Positions 24,683-32,415 are shown, counted from the stretch's first letter. The stretch is DNA of 33,786 bases from a bacterium UBP8_UBA6595 (GCA_002433595.1 DJIL01000045.1:1-33786), one strand, 5' to 3'. Notes: a model not told the origin generated them from the letters alone. Numbers and translations are program-made.

Positions 24683-25996
24683 TTATAATACAACAATTTC
24701 AGCGTGCAGTGCTTGCCCAAAGGTGCCAGTGCCCAAACAGTTGGAGCAACCATGGCCCCGGCATACTGTGCAGGGGGTGGGGACCAACTTCTGATGAATA
24801 ATGCCACGCAAACACCCCTGTAACATAGCGTTTGATACGCCCAATTGTTCAAGGCGTTGCCAAACGCCGGCAACACTATGGCTATGCAAAGATGCAGGGA
24901 CTAGATGCCCCGTGTAAGCCGCTTGACAAGCAATGGTAGCGGTTTCAGAGTCTCGAATTTCGCCAAGCATAATAATATCGGGGTCTTGGCGCAGCGTGGC
25001 TCTTAATCCGGTACCAAATGTATACCCAGCCTCAAGATTAATTTGAGTTTGACGCATAAAGTCAAAGTGGTATTCAATCGGGTCTTCTAAAGTAACAATA
25101 TTTTTCTGAGCATGGTTTAGTTCATGCAACAATGCATATAGGGTGGTTGTCTTTCCAGAGCCCGTAGTACCGGTGACCAAAATTAATCCAGATTCTTTAC
25201 GAATTAATCCCAGTAATTGATCGTGCTGACGGGGTTGAAACCCACAGTTTTTTAATGAGAAATGGATGTTTTGATGAAAAATTCGAATGGCCACATCATA
25301 TCCAAAATGGGTGGGAATAACGGATACACGAGTATCTACGGGTTTGCCGGGTTCCTGGGCTGCATGCAACGTCAGGCGCCCATCTTGTGGCCGTTGGTGT
25401 TCACCAAGTTTCAGATTGGCGCGAAAAATTAATTGATTAACGAGTTGTCGGAGGCTTTGGGGTGGAAGTGTGTAAATAGGCGTGAGTTGTCCTAGAATTC
25501 GGTAATAGACATGCCCGTATTCATTCCGATTATAAATATGAATATCAGATGCGCGATGATCAATTCCATTAAATACTAAATTGGCTAGCGGATCGTTGCT
25601 TTTGGATTGATGATAATGGTAAATATCGCCCGGTGACATTAAGATAATGCGGGGGCGTTTCAGCGGCCAGGTGTCGGCAACTACTTGTAAATATGGGTGA
25701 AATGGGTTGCTAGTTGCAAGGGCATAGTCGTGCTGGGTAGCGTAAACAGGAATAATGTCCATATGATCAGCGGGCGGAAGTTCTTGCCAGAGTACGGGGG
25801 TTGAATCATCCACCCATAGCGAATCAAGGCTTAAATAGGGGATTTTATAGTAATGCGCCACTTGGGTGTAAAACATAGTGGGGTCATTACGGCTTCGAAT
25901 ATACTCAAATTGATCAAAAAAAGACAGCGTTTTTATTTCGTTGCGTAAATCTTTTTTGACTAAAAGACCATATAGCAATTTAATACACAAAGACAC
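24683..25996 (-). CDS. GspE/PilB-family secretion or pilus ATPase
   Basis: This 437-aa hexameric motor ATPase is of type II secretion / type IV pilus kind. A shortened N-terminal domain (1-130) precedes the catalytic core: RASDIHI (148-154), Walker A GTTGSGKT (276-283), an Asp box LEDPIEYH (303-310) and Walker B DPDIIMLGEIRD (338-349). A His box SLHSHS is at 369-374. A CX2C-X4-CX2C zinc motif (409-420) is typical of GspE/PilB and absent from the retraction ATPase PilT. Family members are usually about 500-570 aa, so the N-terminal domain is reduced. No pilC, pilus or secretin gene is near. The start is GTG; no ATG is available before residue 41. It lies between mreB and tsaC. Confidence 0.9.
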   Translation of the reverse strand: MSLCIKLLYGLLVKKDLRNEIKTLSFFDQFEYIRSRNDPTMFYTQVAHYYKIPYLSLDSLWVDDSTPVLWQELPPADHMDIIPVYATQHDYALATSNPFHPYLQVVADTWPLKRPRIILMSPGDIYHYHQSKSNDPLANLVFNGIDHRASDIHIYNRNEYGHVYYRILGQLTPIYTLPPQSLRQLVNQLIFRANLKLGEHQRPQDGRLTLHAAQEPGKPVDTRVSVIPTHFGYDVAIRIFHQNIHFSLKNCGFQPRQHDQLLGLIRKESGLILVTGTTGSGKTTTLYALLHELNHAQKNIVTLEDPIEYHFDFMRQTQINLEAGYTFGTGLRATLRQDPDIIMLGEIRDSETATIACQAAYTGHLVPASLHSHSVAGVWQRLEQLGVSNAMLQGCLRGIIHQKLVPTPCTVCRGHGCSNCLGTGTFGQALHAEIVVL

Positions 25997-26006
25997 AAGA
26001 CTGGGG

Positions 26007-27050
26007 TTAGTCGCTAATTAAAACTTCTTTGAAAGCATCCAGTTCTTCTAATGCTTCACCCGTTCCAATAGCCACACATTGCAGTGGATCTGGGGCAATT
26101 TTAACAGTGATGTTAGTTTCAGCCTGAATTTGTTTGTCTAATCCGTTTAATAATGCTCCACCACCGGCTAAAACAATGCCGTCATCCATAATATCGCTAG
26201 ATAATTCGGGGGGGGTCTTTTCGAGTGTAGTTCTAATACCTTCAATCATGCTGCTAATGGGATCTTTAAGCGCATCCCGAATTTCTGTTCGAGTTAAGGT
26301 AAATGTTTTAGGCAAACCAGACACTAAATCTCGGCCACGTACGGCCATGGATTTTTCATCTTTGGTATCATAGGCCGAGCCTAGTTTCATTTTAATTTCT
26401 TCAGCTGTTCGCTCACCAATTAACAATCGGTAGTTTTCACGGCAATGTGAAATAATAGCTTTATCCATTGCGTCACCAGCGACACGAATAGACTTAGAAA
26501 CAACAATGCCGCCCAATGAAATAACCGCCACTTCAGTTGTTCCACCGCCAATATCAACAATCATGGAGCCTGTGGGCTCTGAGACGGGCATGCCGGCGCC
26601 AATGGCCGCAGCTAAAGGCTCTTCAATTAAATAGACTTCTTTAGCACCCGCTTGATAAGCGGCGTCTAAAACGGCGCGTTTCTCAACTCCGGTAATACCC
26701 GATGGAACCCCAATAACAATGCGGGGTTTTAGTAAATAGAATCGATCAGATAGTGCGCGTTTAATAAAATGCTTTAACATAGTTTCTGTCACTTCAAAAT
26801 CAGCAATTACACCATCTTGTAAGGGCCGGACGGCAATAACATTTCCAGGTGTTCGACCAATCATTTTTTTAGCTTCATCACCAACAGCTAATACATGATT
26901 GTTTTTAACATCCAGCGCAACAACCGATGGCTCTTGAATGATAACCCCGCGGCTTTGAGCAAATACTAAAATGTTGGCAGTGCCAAGATCAATCCCCAAA
27001 TCGCATCGAAAGTGTGCGGTCCAGTCGGAAAATCGTTTTTTAAGAGACAT
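26007..27050 (-). CDS. mreB: Rod-shape-determining actin homologue MreB
   Basis: MreB polymerises under the inner membrane and guides the cell-wall elongation machinery, so the cell is probably rod-shaped or curved. The 347-aa protein has the actin-fold ATP site: phosphate-1 motif DLGIDLGTANILVF near 17-30, connect and phosphate-2 motifs around VDIGGGTTEVAVISLGG, and adenosine motif DGIVLAGGGALLNGL near 295. The ATG at 27050 gives MSLKKRFSDW and overlaps the end of rpsT by 11 bases; earlier starts would read through rpsT and are unlikely. mreC and mreD, usually next to mreB, are not in the window. Confidence 0.97.
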   Translation of the reverse strand: MSLKKRFSDWTAHFRCDLGIDLGTANILVFAQSRGVIIQEPSVVALDVKNNHVLAVGDEAKKMIGRTPGNVIAVRPLQDGVIADFEVTETMLKHFIKRALSDRFYLLKPRIVIGVPSGITGVEKRAVLDAAYQAGAKEVYLIEEPLAAAIGAGMPVSEPTGSMIVDIGGGTTEVAVISLGGIVVSKSIRVAGDAMDKAIISHCRENYRLLIGERTAEEIKMKLGSAYDTKDEKSMAVRGRDLVSGLPKTFTLTRTEIRDALKDPISSMIEGIRTTLEKTPPELSSDIMDDGIVLAGGGALLNGLDKQIQAETNITVKIAPDPLQCVAIGTGEALEELDAFKEVLISD

Positions 27051-27309
27051 GGGCTTTTTTAGCCAGTTGGGACTTTTTTCGAGCCGAGGCTTTCTTCTTG
27101 AGAATGCCTTTAGAAACAAGTTTGTCTAACAAACGCAAAGCAGATCGCACATGCGTCGTTTTCTCGTCTGGGCTGAGCCCACTGGTTGTTTCCAATGCAC
27201 TATATGCCTGGTTGATTACAGTCTTCAATCGAGACTTATAGTGTCGGTTTCGATCAGTGTTTCGCTGATTTATCTTTATGTTTTCTTTTGCTGTTTTTGT
27301 ATTTGCCAT
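27040..27309 (-). CDS. rpsT: Small-subunit ribosomal protein S20
   Basis: S20 is an early-binding 16S rRNA protein made of three helices. The 89-aa sequence is typical: MANTKTAKENIKINQRNTDRN at the start with dense Lys/Arg, and a basic tail KKKASARKKSQLAKKAH. It is the first gene of the minus-strand operon and reads away from accD. A weak aggt lies upstream of the ATG, with no confident promoter hexamers found. Translational coupling to mreB through the 11-base overlap would tie MreB supply to ribosomal protein synthesis. Confidence 0.96.
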   Translation of the reverse strand: MANTKTAKENIKINQRNTDRNRHYKSRLKTVINQAYSALETTSGLSPDEKTTHVRSALRLLDKLVSKGILKKKASARKKSQLAKKAHVS

Positions 27310-27359
27310 ACCTAATATATACCTCTAATATTTTACAAAATAATCGTTTAAGTTTGCTA

Positions 27360-27387
27360 TTGACGTAGTATATCACTTTGATATACA
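27360..27387 (+). promoter_or_regulatory. Sigma-70-type promoter of accD
   Basis: ttgacg (27360-27365) and tataca (27382-27387) are separated by 16 bases, giving a start near 27394 and a leader of about 34 bases before accD. It lies in the 118-base divergent region between rpsT and accD. The match is 5/6 and 4/6 to consensus. Confidence 0.5.
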
Positions 27388-27427
27388 TTTTGACCATGAC
27401 TTGCTATTATGTTTGCCCCAAATTTCT

Positions 27428-28291
27428 ATGTCAATTCTAGGGTGGTTCGCGAAGCGCGACCGAATTATTAGTCGTAAAAAAGGGCATGCTCGGTTAGATA
27501 TTCCAAGTGACTTATGGGTAAAATGCTTTTCATGTGATGCTACATTATACTTAAAGGAACTGGAGCAGAACAATAAAGTATGCCACGAGTGTCAGTACCA
27601 CTTTCGATTATCCCCCGAAGAACGTTTAAATTACTTTTTTGATAGGGACTCATTTGAAGAGTATTATTCAGATATTAAGCCGAAAGACTTTTTGGGCTTT
27701 AAGGATACCCATTCGTATGCGTCTCGGATTGAGGCCAGTCAGAAAAAAACACAGCGTTCCGATGCGGCGGTTGTTGGGACCGCTAAAATTGAAAATTTAA
27801 GTGTTAATGTTGGCCTTATGGATTTTGCGTTTATGGGGGGGTCCATGGGGTGTGTCGTGGGGGAAAAAATAACTTTAATCACTGAAATGGCGATTAAAAA
27901 CAAGCGTCCCTTAGTTGTATTTACATCATCGGGCGGCGCGCGAATGCAAGAAGGAATTATGTCCTTGATGCAAATGGCCAAAACGAGTGCAGCATTGGCT
28001 AAATTAAGTGAGGTGCGTGTTCCATATATTTGTGTACTGTGCGATCCGACAACGGGGGGCACATCCGCCAGTTTTGGGATGCTAGGGGATGTGACCTTAG
28101 CGGAGCCCGGTGCCTTAATTTCATTTGCGGGCCCCCGAGTTATTGAACAAACAATTCGTCAGAAATTACCGCCAGGATTTCAGCGCTCGGAGTTTTTATT
28201 AGAAAATGGCATGGTGGATCGTGTAGTACATCGTAAAGAGATGCGCAGCACGGTAGCTGGCTTAGTTCGTGCATTGGGTGGCAGTAAATGA
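27428..28291 (+). CDS. accD: Acetyl-CoA carboxylase carboxyltransferase subunit beta
   Basis: AccD joins AccA to transfer the carboxyl group from biotin to acetyl-CoA, the first committed step of fatty acid synthesis. The 287-aa protein begins MSILGWFAKRD and carries the zinc ribbon C33-X2-C36-X15-C52-X2-C55 of bacterial AccD. The crotonase-like core includes MDFAFMGGSMGCVVGEKI, TSSGGARMQEG and the DPTTGGTSASF oxyanion segment. An in-frame TTG nine codons upstream is less likely, as AccD proteins commonly begin near this Met. The accA start overlaps its stop (ATGA). Confidence 0.97.
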   Translation: MSILGWFAKRDRIISRKKGHARLDIPSDLWVKCFSCDATLYLKELEQNNKVCHECQYHFRLSPEERLNYFFDRDSFEEYYSDIKPKDFLGFKDTHSYASRIEASQKKTQRSDAAVVGTAKIENLSVNVGLMDFAFMGGSMGCVVGEKITLITEMAIKNKRPLVVFTSSGGARMQEGIMSLMQMAKTSAALAKLSEVRVPYICVLCDPTTGGTSASFGMLGDVTLAEPGALISFAGPRVIEQTIRQKLPPGFQRSEFLLENGMVDRVVHRKEMRSTVAGLVRALGGSK

Positions 28292-29250
28292 ATCAGAATA
28301 GACCAAAGCCAATGGCTTTTGAAGCCCCATTAGCAGACTTGGAAGATAAGATTGAGTCCCTAAAAGCATTAAGTGAAAAGGGAGAACTGAATTTAGCGGA
28401 TGAAATTGCTAATATTGAGGCACGCGCACGGGAACTTAAAAAAGACATATACAGTAATTTGTCACCAGCGGATATTATTCAAATTGCACGGCACGCAGAG
28501 CGTCCCAATTCTTTGTATTTAGCCAATACAATTTTTGACCAGTTTTTAGAGCTTCATGGGGATCGATTATATAAAGATGATCCATCGATAGTTTCCGGTG
28601 TGGCGACAATGGGGGATCAAAGATTGGTCTTTATTGGGCATCAAAAAGGCAGCAATACTAAAGAAAATTTATACCGAAACTTTGGCATGCCGCATCCGGA
28701 AGGGTATCGAAAAGCATTGCGCATGATGCGTCTAGCGGATAAGTTCTCGTTGCCAATTATATCATTTATTGATACCCCAGGGGCGTATCCTGGTCTGGAG
28801 GCGGAGCAGCGTGGTCAAGCCGAAGCCATTGCAACCAATCTAAAGTATATGGTTACAGTGTCCGTTCCAATTGTTTCATTTGTTATTGGTGAGGGGGGCT
28901 CCGGCGGTGCATTGGGTATTGGGGTAGCGAATCGTTTGTATATGTTGCAACACTCAGTTTATTCGGTTATTTCACCTGAAGGGTGTGCGTCTATATTATT
29001 TAAAGACGCCAGCAAAGCACCCTTTGCGGCTGAAAACTTGAAGATAACGGCAAAAGACATTGTGGAGCTGGGTATTGCAGATGGTATTTTAGAAGAGCCC
29101 TTGGGTGGGGCGCACTATAATCCTGAAGTGATGGCTCAAACAATTAAGGCTACAATTGAAACAGACGTGAAAGAATTGTCTCAACAGTCACCAGAGTCAC
29201 TAAAACAAGAGCGATATAACAAGTTTCGACAGTTTGGTACATTCGAATAA
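28288..29250 (+). CDS. accA: Acetyl-CoA carboxylase carboxyltransferase subunit alpha
   Basis: This 320-aa partner of AccD has the normal family length. It opens with LADLEDKIESLKALSEKGELNLADEI, the coiled-coil-like N-terminal helix region. Signatures follow: DRLYKDDPSIVSGVATMGDQ, RKALRMMRLADKF, FIDTPGAYPGLEAEQRGQ and IGEGGSGGALGIGVANRLYML, which hold the biotin/CoA site, then SVISPEGCASILFKD. It is translated in overlap with accD. It ends only 16 bases from the 3' end of the convergent tRNA-Pro gene, without a visible terminator. Confidence 0.97.
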   Translation: MNQNRPKPMAFEAPLADLEDKIESLKALSEKGELNLADEIANIEARARELKKDIYSNLSPADIIQIARHAERPNSLYLANTIFDQFLELHGDRLYKDDPSIVSGVATMGDQRLVFIGHQKGSNTKENLYRNFGMPHPEGYRKALRMMRLADKFSLPIISFIDTPGAYPGLEAEQRGQAEAIATNLKYMVTVSVPIVSFVIGEGGSGGALGIGVANRLYMLQHSVYSVISPEGCASILFKDASKAPFAAENLKITAKDIVELGIADGILEEPLGGAHYNPEVMAQTIKATIETDVKELSQQSPESLKQERYNKFRQFGTFE

Positions 29251-29266
29251 TCGACAATAAACCGGT

Positions 29267-29344
29267 TGGTCGGGGTAGCAAGATTCGAACTTGCGGCCCC
29301 CTGTTCCCAAAACAGGTGCGCTAACCGGGCTGCGCTATACCCCG
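29267..29344 (-). tRNA. tRNA-Pro (anticodon TGG)
   Basis: Read on the minus strand, acceptor cggggta pairs with taccccg and the discriminator is A. The D arm has gcgc/gcgc stems. The anticodon arm is cctgt-tttgggA-acagg with TGG at positions 34-36. The T arm is gcaag-ttcgaat-cttgc. CCA is encoded at 29267-29269. It should read CCA and, with U34 modification, other proline codons. Confidence 0.97.
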
Positions 29345-29358
29345 AACCGATAATATCT

Positions 29359-29387
29359 ATCATAGCGTATATGCGATGATAGTTCAA
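29359..29387 (-). promoter_or_regulatory. Promoter of tRNA-Pro
   Basis: On the minus strand ttgaac (29387-29382) and tatgat (29364-29359) are exactly 17 bases apart, and the start should fall about seven bases before the tRNA 5' end. A 7-bp inverted repeat (29357-29363 with 29376-29382) covers the -10 and part of the -35 and may be incidental. Confidence 0.6.
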
Positions 29388-29831
29388 CCAAATGGATTGG
29401 GGTAAATGAACGGGCTTTGTGGGTGAAAGGGCCGTTATTTCGCTAGCACAACAAGGCCTCTTTGTGGCAACAAAGAAAAACAAGATTATTCGTTCTTGCT
29501 TCAAAACTACACGACCTTCATAGGTAAGCGGGACCTATAATTAACCATGCCGCACGCGTGGACCCTCTATAACGAATTAAATGACGACTAGTAGGGAATA
29601 ACGATTATTAAATAGTTCAGTCTCAATAAGTTATGCAAAAATAACTTCAAAAAACAGAGCGAGAGCTAAAAACCAAGGACTACACTTCAAAAATGATAAC
29701 CATCGTTGATTTTGTGCTGTTCGAATCCTTTGCGCGCATCTCCGAATGGGAAAAGCAAGAGCGGGAAAGGGAAATCCAACAAACGTGAGAATTGGCAGGC
29801 TTAAATTATCGCTAAATGCGCGTGTGATGAA
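29388..29831. other. Non-coding, hairpin-rich spacer between tRNA-Pro and hemA
   Basis: No convincing gene is seen in this stretch. Several small inverted repeats are: aacgg/ccgtt arms near 29409-29440, ctttgt-ggca-acaaag at about 29458-29473, ataggt/acctat (29520-29525, 29533-29538) and aagttat/ataactt (29628-29634, 29641-29647). One 31-codon frame (29693-29788, +) begins MITIVDFVLF but lacks a well-placed ribosome binding site. I found no tmRNA, RNase P, SRP or 6S core motif by eye. It may hold an unknown small RNA or decayed sequence. Confidence 0.5.
29474..29502 (-). terminator. Possible intrinsic terminator, minus strand
   Basis: On the minus strand, a hairpin with caaga/tcttg arms (eight pairs when the flanking G-T and A-T pairs are counted) is followed by ttttt. 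It points toward tRNA-Pro but no minus-strand gene lies upstream, so it would only make sense for an unrecognised RNA in the spacer. Confidence 0.3.
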
Positions 29832-29860
29832 TTGAAAAAAACAATCGTTTTTGTTACAAT
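29832..29860 (+). promoter_or_regulatory. Promoter of hemA, predicting a leaderless mRNA
   Basis: ttgaaa (29832-29837) and tacaat (29855-29860) each match consensus at five of six positions with an ideal 17-base spacer. The -10 ends six bases before the hemA ATG, so transcription should begin at or next to the start codon. No Shine-Dalgarno lies before the ATG, which agrees. The spacer holds an aaaaac/gttttt inverted repeat. Confidence 0.65.
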
Positions 29861-29866
29861 AGATCT

Positions 29867-30865
29867 ATGGAAATAGGGGTTCTTGGTACAGACTTCCGAC
29901 AAACACCTATCGCAATGCGTGAGCAGTTGTGTATGGACCCCGAACTGCGTGATCGCCAATTGCAGAACTTGCGGAAGCAGGCCGGGTTTTCTGAATGTGT
30001 GTTTTTGACAACCTGCAATCGGGTTGAACTCTATGTGGCCGCACCGGATATTCAGTCGTGTTTAAAGCGATTAAAAACAGCGTGGGTGGGGGATACGAGT
30101 GATGTAGGGGTGCATGCGTACTATCACGATGTGGCAATTGAACATCTATTTTCTGTCACGAGTGGACTGAAATCGATGGTGTTGGGAGAAAGCGAGATTT
30201 TAGGTCAGGTAAAACAAGCATACCAGCAAGCGGCCAATGCACAACTAACCGGACCGTATTTAAATAAATTATTCCAATCCAGTATTGCTTTGGGTAAGCG
30301 TGTGCGTGAAGAGACGGGAATTGCCCAGGGGGTGTATTCCATTAGCTCTATTGCAGTGGATCAATTTAGAGACAATAATCTAGAGTTTTTTGGAGAAGCG
30401 GTATTGGTGATTGGTGCCGGAACCATGGCGCGGCGTGCGGTTAAAAAAATGGTGGCGATTGGGCATTCTTTTGTAACACTCACCAATCGAACGGAATCTA
30501 CGGGGGAGGTATTGGCTGCAGAGCTTGGCGTTGCGTATGTACCTTGGGAGTCTGCGTTTACGAACATTAACCATTATCCCAATGTGTTAGTAGCGGTTGG
30601 TGCCAAAACGCCCGTTATTATCCCAGATATGATTACGCGAACATCGATGATGATTATTGATTTGGGAATGCCACGCAATGTGCATTCGGATGTGGATCAG
30701 CGCCCGGGTGTTTCAGTTACATTGGTGGATGATTTGACCACGATTGCCAATCGCAATGTATCGGCACGAAAGCAGGCGTATGGGGATGTTGAAATGCACA
30801 TGCAGGAGCAGCGGTTGGAGTATCAGCGGTGGGTAGCCTATCGCCAAGCCGCTATAGCCGTGTAA
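29867..30865 (+). CDS. hemA: Glutamyl-tRNA reductase, short form
   Basis: HemA reduces glutamyl-tRNA to glutamate-1-semialdehyde, the entry to tetrapyrrole synthesis by the C5 route. The N-terminal catalytic domain has TPIAMREQL and TTCNRVELY with nucleophile Cys50. The motif GLKSMVLGESEILGQVKQAY lies at about 96-115. The NADPH domain has VLVIGAGTMARRAVKKM near 180, followed by TNRTES. IIDLGMPRNV lies near 265. At 332 aa it is about 90 residues shorter than usual (about 420): the C-terminal helical dimerisation domain is mostly missing. Short versions exist, for example in Chlamydia, so it may still work. The ATG agrees with the family start. The usual neighbour hemC is absent. Confidence 0.95.
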   Translation: MEIGVLGTDFRQTPIAMREQLCMDPELRDRQLQNLRKQAGFSECVFLTTCNRVELYVAAPDIQSCLKRLKTAWVGDTSDVGVHAYYHDVAIEHLFSVTSGLKSMVLGESEILGQVKQAYQQAANAQLTGPYLNKLFQSSIALGKRVREETGIAQGVYSISSIAVDQFRDNNLEFFGEAVLVIGAGTMARRAVKKMVAIGHSFVTLTNRTESTGEVLAAELGVAYVPWESAFTNINHYPNVLVAVGAKTPVIIPDMITRTSMMIIDLGMPRNVHSDVDQRPGVSVTLVDDLTTIANRNVSARKQAYGDVEMHMQEQRLEYQRWVAYRQAAIAV

Positions 30866-30873
30866 CGAAACGA

Positions 30874-32301
30874 GTGCCTGGGTACGTCTATCTTGTTGGT
30901 GTGGGGCCCGGGGAACCCGATTGTGTCACCCAGCGGGTCCTGGATGTGTTGGGTCAGGCGGATGTGGTGTTGTATGACTACCTGGTTCATTCCAGTGTTT
31001 TGGCGCACGTCCCCCCTCAGGCTACAGTTGTGTGTGTGGGTAAACAGCGGGGACGCCATAGTCAGACTCAGGTCCAGATTAATACCCAGATGATCGCTTA
31101 TGCACAAGATGGCCACCGAGTTGTTCGGTTAAAAGGCGGGTCACCGACGGTATTTGGGCGTGGCGGTGAGGAAATGATAGCGTTGACGGAGGCGGGAATT
31201 GCGTTTGAGTTGGTGCCGGGGGTGTCCTCGGTGTTCGGGGTGTTGGAGCGGGTGGGGATTCCGGTGACGCATCGGGATTGTGCTCGGTCGGTTGCGGTGG
31301 TGTCGGGGGCATCGGCGCATCAGGGCGAGTGGCGGGGGCGGGTGCCCAATGCGGATACGTTGATTGCGGTGATGGCGGTCAAAAACAGTGCGGCATTTAT
31401 TCAGCAAGTGTTGGCGGATACGGATCATACGCCCGATACACCAGCGGCGATTATCTACAAAGGCACGTCCGCCCATGAACAGGTCTGGGTCACAACGGTG
31501 GGGGGGATGCAAGCGATTGCGAGTGAAGTACAGTCGCCAGCCTTAGTTGTGATTGGGCCTGTGGTGCGGTATCGCGAGTATTGTGAGGGGTATCGACAGG
31601 GACCGTTGACGGGGACTCGCATTGTGAGTTTGCGGCCGCAATCGCCGGTTGCATTGCCCACAACACGGGGCTCGTGGGAGGCGCAGTGGCAGGCCGACGG
31701 CGCGGATGTGGTTCGGTATCCGGTACAGGATATTCACCGCATTGCAGCGCCGATGGTTCCGGTGGATACGGCGGATTGGGTGGTGTTTACCAGTCAGATT
31801 GCGGTGAGCTGTTTTGTGGATTGGTTGCGGGAGCACCGACTGGATTGGCGATCGGTATCGGGTAAGGTGTTGGCGATTGGTTCTGCAACGTCGGCGGTGT
31901 TGCGGGCGGTTGGCATCCAAGCGGATGGGGTTGCGGAGCAATCGGATCAGGAAGGGGTTTTAGATCTTTTTCCTCAGAATATGTCGGGGGAGTCGGTGTT
32001 GTTTCCGTGTTCGGAACGGGCACGGCCCATGCTAACCGATACGGTGACCCAGCGCGGGGGGCAAGTGGTGGTGTTGCCGGTCTATACGGCGGTTACGCAG
32101 CAGCGGTACACGGTTCCTTTGTACGATGGAGATTGCGTGGTGTTTACCAGCGCGGGGACGGTTGCGGCGTTTTTTGAGAAGCATGAGACGGTGCCAGATA
32201 TTGTGGCGTGGGTGTGGGGGGAGCGAACGAAACAGGCCTTGCGGGGCTACTTTTCGGGGCCGATTCGATTGGTTGAGGATATGTTAAATAAACAAGGGTA
32301 A
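30874..32301 (+). CDS. cobA-hemD: CobA-HemD fusion: uroporphyrinogen-III methyltransferase / uroporphyrinogen-III synthase
   Basis: The N-terminal half (about 1-235) is an SAM-dependent uroporphyrinogen-III C-methyltransferase: GYVYLVGVGPGEPD at the start, then ADVVLYDYLV, GKQRGRH, VVRLKGGSPTVFGRGGEE, PGVSSVFGVLERVGIPVTHR and VVIGPVV. It makes precorrin-2 for sirohaem or B12. The C-terminal half (about 245-475) is a HemD-type synthase, poorly conserved as usual, with DWVVFTSQIAV and a closing CVVFTSAGTVAAF. The GTG at 30874 gives the normal CobA start; an in-frame GTG at 30829 would overlap hemA by 37 bases. No dehydrogenase/ferrochelatase domain is present. Base use differs from the rest of the window: the coding strand is very rich in G with frequent ggg and gcg. 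Confidence 0.93.
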   Translation: MPGYVYLVGVGPGEPDCVTQRVLDVLGQADVVLYDYLVHSSVLAHVPPQATVVCVGKQRGRHSQTQVQINTQMIAYAQDGHRVVRLKGGSPTVFGRGGEEMIALTEAGIAFELVPGVSSVFGVLERVGIPVTHRDCARSVAVVSGASAHQGEWRGRVPNADTLIAVMAVKNSAAFIQQVLADTDHTPDTPAAIIYKGTSAHEQVWVTTVGGMQAIASEVQSPALVVIGPVVRYREYCEGYRQGPLTGTRIVSLRPQSPVALPTTRGSWEAQWQADGADVVRYPVQDIHRIAAPMVPVDTADWVVFTSQIAVSCFVDWLREHRLDWRSVSGKVLAIGSATSAVLRAVGIQADGVAEQSDQEGVLDLFPQNMSGESVLFPCSERARPMLTDTVTQRGGQVVVLPVYTAVTQQRYTVPLYDGDCVVFTSAGTVAAFFEKHETVPDIVAWVWGERTKQALRGYFSGPIRLVEDMLNKQG

Positions 32302-32304
32302 GGG

Positions 32305-32368
32305 ATGCTGATTTCAGTCCGTCGGATAGAAGTAAGGTCTGAAACAAAATTAGTTTTGTCTGCAGCAT
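32305..32368 (+). other. Folded element, possible three-way junction RNA
   Basis: Three nested inverted repeats lie just after cobA-hemD. The outer pair is atgctg (32305-32310) with cagcat (32363-32368). Inside, ttcag (32313-32317) pairs with ctgaa (32339-32343), and acaaaa (32344-32349) pairs with ttttgt (32354-32359) around a ttag loop. Together they can form a compact junction of 64 bases. No known riboswitch core was recognised. It lacks a T run, so it is not a simple terminator. It may stabilise the 3' end or be a small RNA. Confidence 0.4.
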
Positions 32369-32415
32369 AGTGCCCTCAATCCCCCGAAGCCATCAAAGCC
32401 AGCATAAGCGGGTGG

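Noticed and set aside
24679..24876. N-terminal extension of the Sua5/TsaC gene
   Set aside because: These 66 codons overlap the ATPase gene in another frame and do not resemble YrdC domains; the ATG at 24678 fits the family start.
27051..27119. N-terminal extension of MreB
   Set aside because: It lies inside rpsT and is Lys/Arg-rich only because of the overlapping S20 tail; the ATG at 27050 gives the normal MreB start.
29181..29504. 107-codon frame on the minus strand over tRNA-Pro
   Set aside because: It runs through the tRNA gene and the end of accA, and its translation resembles no protein.
29700..29740. Second tRNA-like element (T-loop-like ttcgaat)
   Set aside because: The flanking bases do not form a T stem, and no acceptor or anticodon arm can be drawn.
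29693..29788. 31-codon frame on + before hemA
   Set aside because: Protein-like composition (MITIVDFVLFESFARISEW) but no well-placed ribosome binding site and no family match; too short to call.
31079..32023. Several long frames opposite and alongside cobA-hemD
   Set aside because: They arise from the G-rich composition of the gene; their products are Pro/Arg/His-rich or Gly-rich with no protein character.
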